The notes: generated from the sequence alone by a model not told the origin. Positions 1-7,661 are shown, numbered from the stretch's first letter. The stretch is DNA of 18,385 nt from UBA6814 sp040753075 (GCA_040753075.1 JBFMHA010000076.1:1-18385); one strand, 5' to 3'. Made by a program: numbers and translations.

Positions 1-355
1 GGGAGCGGAAGAAGCAGTCCGCCACCCCGTAGCCCAGGCGGTAGTACTGGGCCACCCGGATGTTGTCGAGCACGCTCATCTCCTTCCAGAGCCGGATGTT
101 CTGGAAGGTGCGGGCGATGCCCAGCGCCGTCACCTGGTGCGGCTTCAGGCCCGCGGTGGGCTTGCCGTCGAACACGATGCTCCCGGAGGTGGGCTTGTAG
201 AAGCCGCTCACCATGTTGAACACCGTGGTCTTGCCCGCGCCGTTGGGTCCGATGAGCCCCATGAGCTCGCCGCCCTTGAAGGCGCAGTCGAACTCGCTCA
301 CCGCGGCCAGGCCGCCGAAGCGGATGGTCAGGTCCTCGATCTTGAGCAGGGACAT
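1..355 (-). CDS. livG: Branched-chain amino acid ABC transporter ATP-binding protein LivG (partial, 3' end off the left edge)
   Basis: This is the first ATPase subunit of a LivFGHMK-type importer, which hydrolyses ATP on the cytoplasmic face of the LivHM permease. Translation from the ATG at 355-353 gives 118 residues and runs off the window, so roughly the C-terminal half (family length about 250-260) is missing. The start reads MSLLKIEDLTIRFGG. The Walker A motif GPNGAGKTT lies near residue 39, and a Q-loop-type segment (GIARTFQNIRLW) follows near residues 79-90, typical of LivG. The Walker B and signature motifs lie outside the window. The start has a GAGGAG ribosome binding site that overlaps the livM stop codon, with a 10-nt gap between the genes, which implies translational coupling. 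LivF would be expected further left. The identity is confident; the amino acid substrate is inferred from the family. Confidence 0.95.
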   Translation of the reverse strand, partial: MSLLKIEDLTIRFGGLAAVSEFDCAFKGGELMGLIGPNGAGKTTVFNMVSGFYKPTSGSIVFDGKPTAGLKPHQVTALGIARTFQNIRLWKEMSVLDNIRVAQYYRLGYGVADCFFRS

Positions 356-365
356 GGCGCGCTCC

Positions 366-1379
366 TCACTTGAACCGGTAGAAGCGGCGCAGCCGCGGGA
401 AGACGTCCGAAAGCTCCCGGTTGCCCATGATGCCTTCGGGCCTGAACTGCATGAGCAGGATGAGGGTGAGCGGGATCACCACCCATTTCAGGATGCCCAG
501 GGGCCGCAGCGCCTCGCTGAGGCCGGTCATGAGCACCGCGGACAGGATGGAGCCGGTCAGGGAGCCCATGCCGCCCAGGTAGACCATGACCATGGCCTCG
601 GTGGACTTGAGGATGCCGAAGGCCGAGGGGTTCACGTAGCCCATGATGTGGGCCATGAGCCCGCCGGCCAGGCCGGCCAGGCCCGAGGAGAGCATGAAGG
701 CCACCAGCTTGATGCGGTTGGTGTTCACGCTCATGATCTCGGCCGCGATCTCGTCCTGGTGCACGGCCATTACCCCCTTGCCCAGGGAGGAGGACAGGAA
801 CCGGCGCAGGATGAAGATGGTGAACACGGTGCAGCCGAAGGTGAGCAGCATCATCCAGGGGATGTCGGCCACGTCGTTCATGGCCGAAATCACCTTCTTC
901 ATGCCCATGAAGCCGCGGGGGCCGCCGATGGCGTCCAGGTTCACGAACACGCTCATGATGATGTAGTTGGCCGCCAGGGTGATGATGGCCAGGTAGTCGC
1001 CCCGGGTGCGGAACGAGGGGAAGGCCACCAGGAGCCCGGCGAAGGCCGCGGCCACCCCGCCGGCCGCCAGCGACAGGGGCATGCCCAGCACCGCCCAGGC
1101 CGGGGGGAGCAGGGGCTCGCCGAAATAGCTGGACTTGGCGAACAGGGCCACGGACACGACCGAGGACACGTAGGCCCCCACGCACATGAACCCGGCGTGG
1201 CCGCAGGAGAACTCGCCCATGTACCCGTTGATGAGGTTCAGGCTGGCGCTCATGATCACGTTGATGAAGAGGAACATGAGCGTGGTCTGCACGTAGAGGT
1301 CCATCCAGCCGTACTGGGAGGCCAGGCCCAGGGCCAGGGCGGCCAGGGCCAGCAGGACGGGGACGTTGTAGCGCTGCAT
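366..1379 (-). CDS. livM: Branched-chain amino acid ABC transporter permease LivM
   Basis: This 337-residue polytopic inner-membrane protein is one half of the LivHM translocation channel. It is hydrophobic almost throughout. The N-terminal membrane segment is LLALAALALGLASQ, followed by the family motif NGYMGEFSCGHAGFM near residue 50. The C-terminal half carries the cytoplasmic loop VNTNRIKLVAFMLSSGLAG and the motif YLGGMGSLTGS, both typical of LivM. The ATG at 1379-1377 follows an AGGGGGA ribosome binding site, and the gap to the livH stop is 12 nt. The livM stop overlaps the livG ribosome binding site. The length is normal and no lesion is seen. It pairs with LivH and is driven by LivG and a LivF expected outside the window. 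Confidence 0.95.
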   Translation of the reverse strand: MQRYNVPVLLALAALALGLASQYGWMDLYVQTTLMFLFINVIMSASLNLINGYMGEFSCGHAGFMCVGAYVSSVVSVALFAKSSYFGEPLLPPAWAVLGMPLSLAAGGVAAAFAGLLVAFPSFRTRGDYLAIITLAANYIIMSVFVNLDAIGGPRGFMGMKKVISAMNDVADIPWMMLLTFGCTVFTIFILRRFLSSSLGKGVMAVHQDEIAAEIMSVNTNRIKLVAFMLSSGLAGLAGGLMAHIMGYVNPSAFGILKSTEAMVMVYLGGMGSLTGSILSAVLMTGLSEALRPLGILKWVVIPLTLILLMQFRPEGIMGNRELSDVFPRLRRFYRFK

Positions 1380-1391
1380 GGTTGCGTCCCC

Positions 1392-2315
1392 CTAGATCTT
1401 GGTGGTCTTGGCCACGCCGAACAGGCCGGTGGGCTTCCAGGTCATGATGATGAGCAGGATGGTGAAGGCGAACAGGTCCCGGTAGGACGACGGGAAGAAG
1501 GCCACCACCATGATCTCCACGAAGCCCAGGATGAACCCGCCCACGAAGGCCCCCCGGATGTCGCCGATGCCGCCCACCACCGCGGCGATGAAGGCCTTCC
1601 ACCCGATGGACGCGCCCATGTAGGGGTCCAGCACCGGGTAGCTCATGGCGAAGAGGATGCCGGCCAGGGCGGCCATGGACGAGCCCAGGATGAAGGTGAA
1701 CACGATGATGGTGTCCGGCGGGATGCCCATGAGCGGCACCGCGAAGCGGTCCCAGGACAGGGCCCGCATGGCCATGCCGATCTTGGTCTTGGTCACGATG
1801 GTGTTCAGCAGCCAGAACACCGCGAACGCGGACACGATGACCAGGATCTTCAGGTTGGTCACGCTCACCGAGCCGAAGGTCCAGATGGCCTTGTCCAGCA
1901 GCTCGGGGAAGCTCTTGCGGCTGGCGCCCAGCAGCCACAGGTTGCCGTTCTCCAGGATCAGCCCGCACATGAGCGCGGTGATGACCACGTAGAGCCGGTT
2001 CACGCCCTTGCGCCGCAGGGGCCGGTAGGCCACCCGCTCCAGGAACACGCCCACCCCCGAGGTGAGCAGCATGGTGGCCGGCACGGCGAGGGCCAGCACC
2101 ATCCAGCCCGGCAGGCCGGGCATGTCCATGTACTGGCCGAGCAGGAAGGTGGACACGAAGAAGGCGATGTAGGCCCCCACCATGAAGATGTCGCCGTGGG
2201 CGAAATTGATGAGCAGGAGCACCCCGTAGACCAGGCAGTAGCCCAGGGCGATCAGGGCGTAGAAACTGCCCCACTGCAATGCGTTCAGGATGTTCTGGAG
2301 GAGTGTGTCGAACAT
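1392..2315 (-). CDS. livH: Branched-chain amino acid ABC transporter permease LivH
   Basis: This is the second permease subunit of the Liv importer, 307 residues from the preferred start. The N-terminus reads MFDTLLQNILNALQWGSFYAL, and the family motif INFAHGDIFMVGAYIAF follows near residue 40. The C-terminal half has VVGGIGDIRGAFVGGFILG, the LivH counterpart of the conserved loop. A GTG nine codons upstream (2342) stays open, but the ATG at 2315-2313 has a GGGGAG ribosome binding site at normal distance and gives the usual LivH N-terminus, so I chose 2315. Multiple hydrophobic segments agree with about eight membrane helices. The gene is followed closely by livM and preceded, after about 145 nt containing a strong hairpin, by the binding-protein gene. 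Confidence 0.94.
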   Translation of the reverse strand: MFDTLLQNILNALQWGSFYALIALGYCLVYGVLLLINFAHGDIFMVGAYIAFFVSTFLLGQYMDMPGLPGWMVLALAVPATMLLTSGVGVFLERVAYRPLRRKGVNRLYVVITALMCGLILENGNLWLLGASRKSFPELLDKAIWTFGSVSVTNLKILVIVSAFAVFWLLNTIVTKTKIGMAMRALSWDRFAVPLMGIPPDTIIVFTFILGSSMAALAGILFAMSYPVLDPYMGASIGWKAFIAAVVGGIGDIRGAFVGGFILGFVEIMVVAFFPSSYRDLFAFTILLIIMTWKPTGLFGVAKTTKI

Positions 2316-2403
2316 GGCGGCTCCCCGGGTCTGTAGTGTCACGCCGGGCTTTAGGCTACCCCCGGCCCCAGGTCAAGCCGACGGCAGGAGGCAGGACGGA
2401 AAG

Positions 2404-2432
2404 GGCCGGGGGCGGGCTCGCCGCCCCCGGCC
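2404..2432 (-). terminator. Perfect 12-bp GC-rich hairpin between livK and livH
   Basis: The arms at 2404-2415 (GGCCGGGGGCGG) and 2421-2432 are exact reverse complements around a 5-nt loop. On the minus strand the hairpin starts about 28 nt after the livK stop and is followed only by CTTTCC, so the U-tract is weak. It more likely acts as a partial terminator or a 3' RNA-stabilising stem than as a full stop. Differential expression of the abundant binding protein over its permease is a common use of such stems. Its role here is inferred. Confidence 0.6.
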
Positions 2433-2460
2433 AAAGGCTTTCAGAGAATGATGTCCGGGC

Positions 2461-3630
2461 TTACGGGCACACGGACTCGGTGAACTCGAACTCGCCGGCG
2501 TCGGAGATCTTGACCACCACGGCGCACTTCTCCGGGGTGTTGTCTTCGCTCACGCCGTACTTCATCTTGCCGGTGATGCCGTCGAACTGCTTGATGGCCC
2601 GCATGCCGTCCTTGAGGGCCTTGCGGTCCTTGGCCACGTCGCCGGTCAGCTTGCCGGCGTTCTTGAGGCCCGAGAGCATCACGTAGATGGAGTCGTAGGT
2701 CAGGGCGGCCACGTCGTCGGCCTCGTAGCCGTACTTGGCCTTGTACTTGTCGATGAACTCCTTGGTCTTCCCCTTGGCGCCCTTGGCCGTGTAGTGGGTG
2801 GAGAAGTACTGGCCCTTGCACACGTCGCCGCACAGGGGCATGAGTTCGGCCGAGCCCCAGGCGTCGGCGCCCATGAAGGGGCCCTTGTAGCCCAGGTCGC
2901 GGGCCTGCTTGATGATCAGCGCCACCTGGTTGTAGTTGTCGGGCACGAAGATGAAGTCGGGCTTGGTCGCGATGATCTTGGTCAGCTGGCCGGAGAAGTC
3001 CTGGTCCTGGGTGCCGTGCGACTCGAAGGACTTCACGCTGCCCGCGCCGAACTTCTTCTCGAAGTAGGCCTTGAAGTCCTCGGCCAGGCCCTTGGAGTAG
3101 TCGTTGGCCAGGTCGAAGATGACCGCCGCGGTCTTGGCGTTGAAGGTCTTGGCCGCGAAGTTGGCCGCCACCGGGGCCTGGAACGGATCCAGGAAGGCCG
3201 CCCGGAACACGAAGGGGCGGTCCTTGGTGGTGGCCGGGTTGGTGGACCAGGGCGAGATCATGGGGGTCTCGTTCTCGTTGGCCACCTCGCCCGCGGGCAC
3301 GGCCTGCTTGGACGACTGCGGGCCCACGATGCCCAGCACCTCGTCCTGGGTGATGAGCTTCAGCTGCGCGGCCACCGCGGACTCGGGCTTGGACTCGTTG
3401 TCCTGGTACACGAACTCCAGCATGTACTTCTTGCCGCCGACCTCCAGGCCGCCCGCCTTGTTCACCTCTTCCTTCACGATCTCGGCCGCGTACTTGGACG
3501 CCTCGCCCACCTTCGGGATGTCGCCGGTCAGCGGGATGTTGAAGCCGAGCTTGACCACGTCCTTGGCCAGGGCCTGGCCGGGAAGAACGAACAGGGCCGC
3601 CAGGAACGCAAACGCCAAAATCTTTTTCAT
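2461..3630 (-). CDS. livK: Branched-chain amino acid ABC transporter periplasmic substrate-binding protein
   Basis: This 389-residue secreted binding protein of the Leu/Ile/Val (LivJ/LivK, Peripla_BP_6) type captures ligand in the periplasm and delivers it to LivHM. The N-terminus MKKILAFAFLAALFVLPGQA is a clear Sec signal peptide, with likely cleavage after ALA before KDVVKLGFN. The mature protein begins with the family pattern LGFNIPLTGDIPKVGEA and has IVGPQSSKQAVPAGEVANE in lobe 1. Lobe 2 holds FIFVPDNYNQVALIIKQAR. The frame is open to 3840, but ATG 3630-3628 is chosen because a GGGAGGT ribosome binding site precedes it and the signal peptide starts there; the upstream extension is not protein-like. 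Four cysteines near the C-terminus (LCGDVC, EKC, SVCP) could form disulfides. The exact ligand cannot be read from sequence. LivJ and LivK names are interchangeable here. Confidence 0.93.
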   Translation of the reverse strand: MKKILAFAFLAALFVLPGQALAKDVVKLGFNIPLTGDIPKVGEASKYAAEIVKEEVNKAGGLEVGGKKYMLEFVYQDNESKPESAVAAQLKLITQDEVLGIVGPQSSKQAVPAGEVANENETPMISPWSTNPATTKDRPFVFRAAFLDPFQAPVAANFAAKTFNAKTAAVIFDLANDYSKGLAEDFKAYFEKKFGAGSVKSFESHGTQDQDFSGQLTKIIATKPDFIFVPDNYNQVALIIKQARDLGYKGPFMGADAWGSAELMPLCGDVCKGQYFSTHYTAKGAKGKTKEFIDKYKAKYGYEADDVAALTYDSIYVMLSGLKNAGKLTGDVAKDRKALKDGMRAIKQFDGITGKMKYGVSEDNTPEKCAVVVKISDAGEFEFTESVCP

Positions 3631-3859
3631 ATCATACCTCCCGAGGGTGAATGAAAGGGATTTCGCACCCGACCAGATGTGGCCTGTATCTGAAAACCGC
3701 GGGAAATAAAAGCCCCGACGCCTCAGAATGCTTGAGGAACAGCCGGCTCCCCGCAGTCCCCGGCCCGGCTGGCCGGCACGTTGAAAGACCTCGCGAATTG
3801 GGGTAGCTTCGCCCCCCTGCGCCGGACCGTCCGGCGGCATTCCCCATCAGGAGAACCCC
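3631..3859. promoter_or_regulatory. Divergent intergenic region between livK and gmhA
   Basis: This 229-nt region must hold the start signals of both divergent operons. The ribosome binding sites are clear on both sides (GGGAGGT for livK, AGGAG for gmhA). It contains a short inverted repeat CCTCA-N7-TGAGG at 3721-3737 and an A/T-rich patch around 3703-3712. Either could belong to liv control, but I found no convincing -35/-10 pair for livK. A 6-bp stem GCCGGA/TCCGGC at 3821-3835 lies in the presumed gmhA leader. Confidence 0.5.
3781..3809 (+). promoter_or_regulatory. Candidate sigma70-type promoter for gmhA-fmdB-hemC
   Basis: TTGAAA at 3781-3786 is separated by exactly 17 nt from TAGCTT at 3804-3809, about 50 nt upstream of the gmhA start at 3860. 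The -35 box matches five of six consensus bases; the -10 box is weaker. Spacing and position are good, but this is a pattern match only. Confidence 0.45.
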
Positions 3860-4480
3860 ATGTCCGAAGAAGCCCTGCGCATCGTCCTCGACCACTCGGC
3901 CAAGGGCCGGGAGGCCAGGGAGCGGTTTTTCGCGGACAACGGCCGCAAGGTGGTGGAGGTGGCCCGGCTCCTGGCCGTGTGCCTGGCCCGGGGCGGCAAG
4001 ATCCTCCTGTGCGGCAACGGCGGCTCCGCGGCCGACGCCCAGCACATGGCCGGAGAGTTCGTCAACCGCTTCCTCCTGGAGCGCCCGCCCCTGCCCGCCA
4101 TGGCCTTGACGACCGACACCTCGGTGCTTACCGCCATCGGGAACGACTACGGCTTCGACCAGGTGTTCTCCAAGCAGGTCCAGGCGCTGGGCAAGCCCGG
4201 AGACGTGCTGCTGGCCATCTCCACCTCGGGCGACAGCGCCAACGTCAACCTCGCCCTGCGCGCGGCCCGGGAAAAGGGCCTCGCCACCGTGGGGCTGGGC
4301 GGCCGCGGCGGCGGAGAGATGCTGCCCTTCTGCGACCACGCCCTGCTGGTGGACGCGGAATCCACCCCGCTCATCCAGGAAGTCCACCTGGCCGTGGAGC
4401 ACCTGCTCTGCCAGCTGGTGGACTATTACCTTTTCGAGGCGGTCATGGAGCTCACCCCCTACCTGGACCAGGCTTCCTGA
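3860..4480 (+). CDS. gmhA: Phosphoheptose isomerase GmhA (sedoheptulose 7-phosphate isomerase)
   Basis: GmhA converts sedoheptulose 7-phosphate to D-glycero-D-manno-heptose 7-phosphate in the cytoplasm, the first step toward LPS inner-core ADP-heptose. The 206-residue protein is one SIS domain of usual length. It has the phosphosugar loop CGNGGSAADAQHMAGEF at about residues 51-67 and a second loop AISTSGDSANV near 119-128. By alignment from memory with the E. coli enzyme, the zinc and catalytic residues are H62, E66, Q173 and H181, and all are present. The ATG at 3860 follows AGGAG. The gene leads a plus-strand cluster with the FmdB-like gene starting 21 nt downstream, then hemC. No truncation is visible. 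A related DiaA-type SIS protein is the main alternative, but the intact metal-site residues favour GmhA. Confidence 0.93.
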   Translation: MSEEALRIVLDHSAKGREARERFFADNGRKVVEVARLLAVCLARGGKILLCGNGGSAADAQHMAGEFVNRFLLERPPLPAMALTTDTSVLTAIGNDYGFDQVFSKQVQALGKPGDVLLAISTSGDSANVNLALRAAREKGLATVGLGGRGGGEMLPFCDHALLVDAESTPLIQEVHLAVEHLLCQLVDYYLFEAVMELTPYLDQAS

Positions 4481-4501
4481 TCCGCCCCAAGGAGACCCGA
4501 C

Positions 4502-4750
4502 ATGCCCCTGTACGAATACCAGTGCGACGCCTGCGACTGCGTGTTCGAGGAACTCGTCTTCGGACAGCCCGAGACCGTTCCCTGCACCAAGTGCGGCAGC
4601 ACCAAGACCCGCAAGATCCTCTCCCGCTGCCGCGCCAAGATGCACGGCTTCGGCCCCGGGTTCGCCGACGACGCCTCCTTCTCCGGCCCGCCCCGAGGCG
4701 GCGGCGGGTGCTCGTCCTGCTCCGGCGGCGACTGCTCCACCTGCGGCTAG
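4502..4750 (+). CDS. FmdB-family zinc ribbon protein
   Basis: This is a small 82-residue protein with the FmdB regulatory zinc-ribbon pattern. The N-terminus MPLYEYQCDACDCVFEEL supplies C8 and C11, and C28 and C31 (VPCTKCGS) complete a four-cysteine zinc site. A short basic middle (KTRKILSRCRAKMHGFGPG) leads to a glycine-rich tail ending in two further CxxC pairs (C70/C73 and C78/C81). The family was named from a putative regulator in a formamidase operon, and its true role is poorly defined. The ATG at 4502 follows AAGGAG at 4489-4494. It is 21 nt after gmhA and its stop is 7 nt before hemC, so it is probably co-transcribed and may couple hemC translation. The tail could bind a second metal; this is not shown. 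Confidence 0.88.
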   Translation: MPLYEYQCDACDCVFEELVFGQPETVPCTKCGSTKTRKILSRCRAKMHGFGPGFADDASFSGPPRGGGGCSSCSGGDCSTCG

Positions 4751-4757
4751 CCTGCCC

Positions 4758-5690
4758 ATGGACAAACTCACCATCGCCACCCGGGGCTCCAAGCTCGCCC
4801 TGTGGCAGGCCAACCACATCAAGGATCGCCTCGAAGCCCATCACCCCGGCCTGGCCGTGGATCTCCTGGTCATCAAGACCACCGGCGACAAGATACTCGA
4901 CGTGCCCCTGGCCAAGATCGGCGGCAAGGGCCTGTTCGTGAAGGAGATCGAGGAGGCCCTGCTGGAGCGCCGCGCCGACCTGGCCGTGCACAGCATGAAG
5001 GACGTGCCCGTGGAGCTGCCCGCGGGCCTGGTGGTGGGCATCCACCCCGAGCGGGAGCGGCCCACCGACACCCTGCTCTCGGTGCGCCACGCCTCCCTGG
5101 CCGATCTGCCCCCGCACGCTCGGGTGGGCACCAGCTCCCTGCGCCGCAAGTCCCAGCTCGCGGCCCTGCGCCCGGACCTGGACATCGCGGACCTGCGCGG
5201 CAACGTGGACACCCGCCTGCGCAAGCTCATGGAAGGCCAGTTCGACGCCATCGTCATGGCCACCGCCGGCCTGCGCCGCCTGGGCCTCGCCGCCCCCATG
5301 ATGAGCGAACTGGGGCCGCCGGACTTCCTGCCCGCCGTGGCCCAGGGCGCGCTGGGCATCGAATGCCGCGTCGACGACGCCGAGACCGCCCGGGCCCTGG
5401 CCTTCCTCGATCACCCCGATACCCACACCTGCGTGGCCGCGGAGCGCGGGTTCCTCACCGGCCTGAACGGCGGCTGCCAGGTCCCCATCGCGGCCCACGC
5501 CGTCCTGGACGGAGACACCGTCCGCCTCACCGGCTTCGTGGCCGACATCCGGGGCCAGCGCGGCATCCGCAAGGAGGCGTCCGGCCCCGCAGGCCGCGCC
5601 TTCGAGCTGGGCCTGGCCCTGGCCGACACCGTCCTCACCGCCGGCGGCGCGGAAATCCTCGACGAAGTCTACGGCGAATCCGCAGAATAA
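4758..5690 (+). CDS. hemC: Hydroxymethylbilane synthase (porphobilinogen deaminase) HemC
   Basis: HemC polymerises four porphobilinogens into hydroxymethylbilane, feeding heme, siroheme and cobalamin synthesis in the cytoplasm. The 310-residue protein has normal length. The N-terminus TIATRGSKLALWQANHIKD is typical. HSMKDVP contains D82, matching the catalytic aspartate. TSSLRRKSQL (about 125-134) and LRGNVDTRLRKL (about 146-157) carry substrate- and cofactor-binding arginines. NGGCQVPIAAHA places the dipyrromethane-attachment cysteine at residue 240. The start at 4758 has no good ribosome binding site of its own and lies 7 nt after the FmdB-family stop, so translational coupling is likely. 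A strong hairpin begins 28 nt after the stop. Nothing looks broken. Confidence 0.96.
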   Translation: MDKLTIATRGSKLALWQANHIKDRLEAHHPGLAVDLLVIKTTGDKILDVPLAKIGGKGLFVKEIEEALLERRADLAVHSMKDVPVELPAGLVVGIHPERERPTDTLLSVRHASLADLPPHARVGTSSLRRKSQLAALRPDLDIADLRGNVDTRLRKLMEGQFDAIVMATAGLRRLGLAAPMMSELGPPDFLPAVAQGALGIECRVDDAETARALAFLDHPDTHTCVAAERGFLTGLNGGCQVPIAAHAVLDGDTVRLTGFVADIRGQRGIRKEASGPAGRAFELGLALADTVLTAGGAEILDEVYGESAE

Positions 5691-5718
5691 CCCCCGCCCC
5701 GCCAGGGTCGGGGAGAGC

Positions 5719-5774
5719 CCGAGAGGGGAGGGGAGTCCGCTTTTTCCAAAAAGCGGGCTCCCCTCCCCTCTCGG
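5719..5774. terminator. Long bidirectional terminator hairpin between hemC and the convergent sensor gene
   Basis: The outer arms are CCGAGAGGGGAGGGGAG at 5719-5735 and its exact complement at 5758-5774. The inner arms CCGCTTTTT (5737-5745) and AAAAAGCGG (5748-5756) are also exact, with a single T opposite G (a U-G wobble on the plus-strand RNA) between them and a 2-nt loop. This gives a 27-pair stem followed by TTTCTT on the plus strand. It lies 28 nt after hemC and 5 nt beyond the stop of the minus-strand sensor gene, so it probably ends both transcripts. It is unusually long for a simple terminator. Confidence 0.8.
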
Positions 5775-5779
5775 TTTCT

Positions 5780-7624
5780 TCACTCCTCCCGGCGCAGCAG
5801 GGCGAGGGTGAAGGCCGCGCCGCCGCGGGGGCCGGGGGCGGCGGAGAGGATGACGCCGGCGGCGGCCAGGGCTTCGGCGGACCAGGGATGGGGCGCGGCG
5901 TCGGGGCAGGGGGGCGGGCCGGCGGCGAGGATGCGCTGGAGGCGCTCCCGGGGGGCTCCCGGGGCCTGGTCCCGGAGCACGAGGCGCAGGGCGTCCTCGC
6001 CGCGCTCCAGGGCCAGGGCGGCCTCGCCGCGGCCGGGTCCGGACGCGGCGTAGGCCCGGGCCGATTCGCGCAGGCAGGCGGCCAGGGCGAGCTCCGTCAG
6101 GGAGCGGCGGCCGCCGTAGTCCTGGGACGAGTTCATGGTGTGGTCCAGGCTCAGCTCCAGGGCGTCTCGCTCCCCGGGCGCGAGCAGGGCCAGGGCCACG
6201 GCCGCCAGTTCGGCCGGCGGGGCCTGCTCGAAGTCCGGCGGCGCTTGGTCGGCGCCGGCCAGGATGTCCCCGATGCGGTTCATGTTCTGCCGGGCCTGGT
6301 GCAGGGTTTGGGCGCAGTGGGCCATGAAGCCCGCGATGTCCTCCACCGTGTCGACCAGCCTGGACACCAGGGCCTCGCGGTCGGTGTCCAGCGGGGCGGT
6401 GCGCAGCCTGGCCAGGGCTGCGCGCACCTCGTCCAGGGGCAGGGCCTTCAGGGCGTCGTTCAGGCTGGACACGTCTCCGGCCACCGGGGTGAAGGTGTGC
6501 CGGACGTTGTGCAGCACGGTGGAGGCCAGTTCGGTCATGCCGGCGAGGTAGGAGGATTCCAGGAGCCGTAGGCGGGCCTTTTCCAGGCGGTCCAGGAGCG
6601 CGTCGAATTCGCCGGACAGGGCGCCGATCTCGTCCCGGGTGCGGATGCCGGTGCGGGCCGAGGGGGCGTTGCCCTCGGCGATGTCCTGGACCCGGCCGGA
6701 GAGGGTGCGCAGGGGCCGGACCACCAGCAGGTGGAGCAGCAGGGCCAGGGCGGCCAGGGTGAGGCCGCCGGCCGCGGCCAGTGACCAGCCGGCCAGGGCC
6801 ACGGCCTGGCGGCCGCGTGCGGCGATGTCCCGGGGCAGGCGGGCGCTGAGCAGGACCAGGGGGGAGTCCTGGATGTCCCGGATGACCGTGGCCGCCAGGA
6901 GGGTGTCGCGGTCCTCCTCCCGGAGCAGGACCCGGTCCGGCCGGCGCAGGGCGTCGTTGGCCAGGGCGGCTTCAGGAGCGTCCGGAGCCACGTGCGCCAG
7001 GTCGCGCAGGGCGAGGTCCAGGCCGGTCTGTTCGGCCAGGAGCGCGGTCGTGTCGGGCAGCAGGGCGCGGCCCATGACCAGGGTTCCCATGGCCGGCCCC
7101 TGGTCGGCGCTGGTCAGGATGGGCCGGGCGGAGACCAGCAGGGGGCCGGCCGAGGTGCTCCACAGCCCGGTCACGGGCGCGCCGGGGGCCAGCGGCCGGA
7201 GCAGGGGGTGTCCGGGGGGCAGGCCCTCGGCGGGGATGTCCGGCAGGGAGGCCGCCGCGGCGCGCTCCAGGTCGAAGGCCTTCATCCAGACCACCCGGCC
7301 CCGGGGGTCCAGGAAGGCCATGAGGTTCAGGCGCATGGAGACGAAGGTCTGGTCCGGCAGGTTGGACTGCGCGTATTCGTCGGACGGGGCCTGCACGAAC
7401 GCGTAGGTGTCGTCCCAGGACGACCAGTCGTGGGTGAGGCGGTCCAGCAGGGCGATTTCCCGCTCCAGGGCGCGTTCCGCCCGCTTCAGGTCGCGCCGGG
7501 CCGCATCCTGCTCCAGCTCCCGGAAGCTCGGGGCCAGGGCGCGCTCCAGCAGAAACAGGGAATAGCCCGCGGTGAGCAGCAGGAAGCCCAGGAGGATGGC
7601 CAGGACCTTGGCCTTGACGGACAT
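5780..7624 (-). CDS. Membrane sensor protein: CHASE4-like sensor, HAMP, degenerate histidine kinase region
   Basis: This is a 614-residue inner-membrane sensor. Domains in order: TM helix 1 (about 7-25); a periplasmic sensor (about 40-268) with the pattern DWSSWDDTYAFV and later GRVVWMKAFDLE, resembling CHASE4; TM helix 2 (about 275-298); HAMP (about 300-352); then a DHp-like helix GMTELASTVLHNVRHTF with H372 as possible phospho-acceptor. The C-terminal ATPase region is degenerate. The N-box equivalent (ALAACLRESARAY) lacks the asparagine, DQAPG stands where DxGxG is expected, and the glycine-rich lid is not recognisable, though it ends with AAFTLALL like the usual final strand. Start ATG 7624-7622 follows GGAGG; a longer open frame to 7693 has no such site. 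It is divergent from the kinase starting at 7854. The domain reading is confident, catalytic inactivity is inferred. Confidence 0.8.
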   Translation of the reverse strand: MSVKAKVLAILLGFLLLTAGYSLFLLERALAPSFRELEQDAARRDLKRAERALEREIALLDRLTHDWSSWDDTYAFVQAPSDEYAQSNLPDQTFVSMRLNLMAFLDPRGRVVWMKAFDLERAAAASLPDIPAEGLPPGHPLLRPLAPGAPVTGLWSTSAGPLLVSARPILTSADQGPAMGTLVMGRALLPDTTALLAEQTGLDLALRDLAHVAPDAPEAALANDALRRPDRVLLREEDRDTLLAATVIRDIQDSPLVLLSARLPRDIAARGRQAVALAGWSLAAAGGLTLAALALLLHLLVVRPLRTLSGRVQDIAEGNAPSARTGIRTRDEIGALSGEFDALLDRLEKARLRLLESSYLAGMTELASTVLHNVRHTFTPVAGDVSSLNDALKALPLDEVRAALARLRTAPLDTDREALVSRLVDTVEDIAGFMAHCAQTLHQARQNMNRIGDILAGADQAPPDFEQAPPAELAAVALALLAPGERDALELSLDHTMNSSQDYGGRRSLTELALAACLRESARAYAASGPGRGEAALALERGEDALRLVLRDQAPGAPRERLQRILAAGPPPCPDAAPHPWSAEALAAAGVILSAAPGPRGGAAFTLALLRREE

Positions 7625-7661
7625 GGGGCCTCCGGAGGGGCAGGAGGTTGACGGCGTCCCC

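Noticed and set aside
213..2336. A 707-codon plus-strand open frame (and several other very long frames opposite liv, aroC, thiC and RND genes)
   Set aside because: These are shadows of high-GC genes: their translations are Gly/His/Arg/Pro-rich low-complexity strings with no domain, and the opposite strand has a recognisable gene.
3631..3840. N-terminal extension of the livK frame up to 3840
   Set aside because: The signal peptide and the GGGAGGT ribosome binding site define the start at 3630; the extension is not protein-like and would run through the promoter region.
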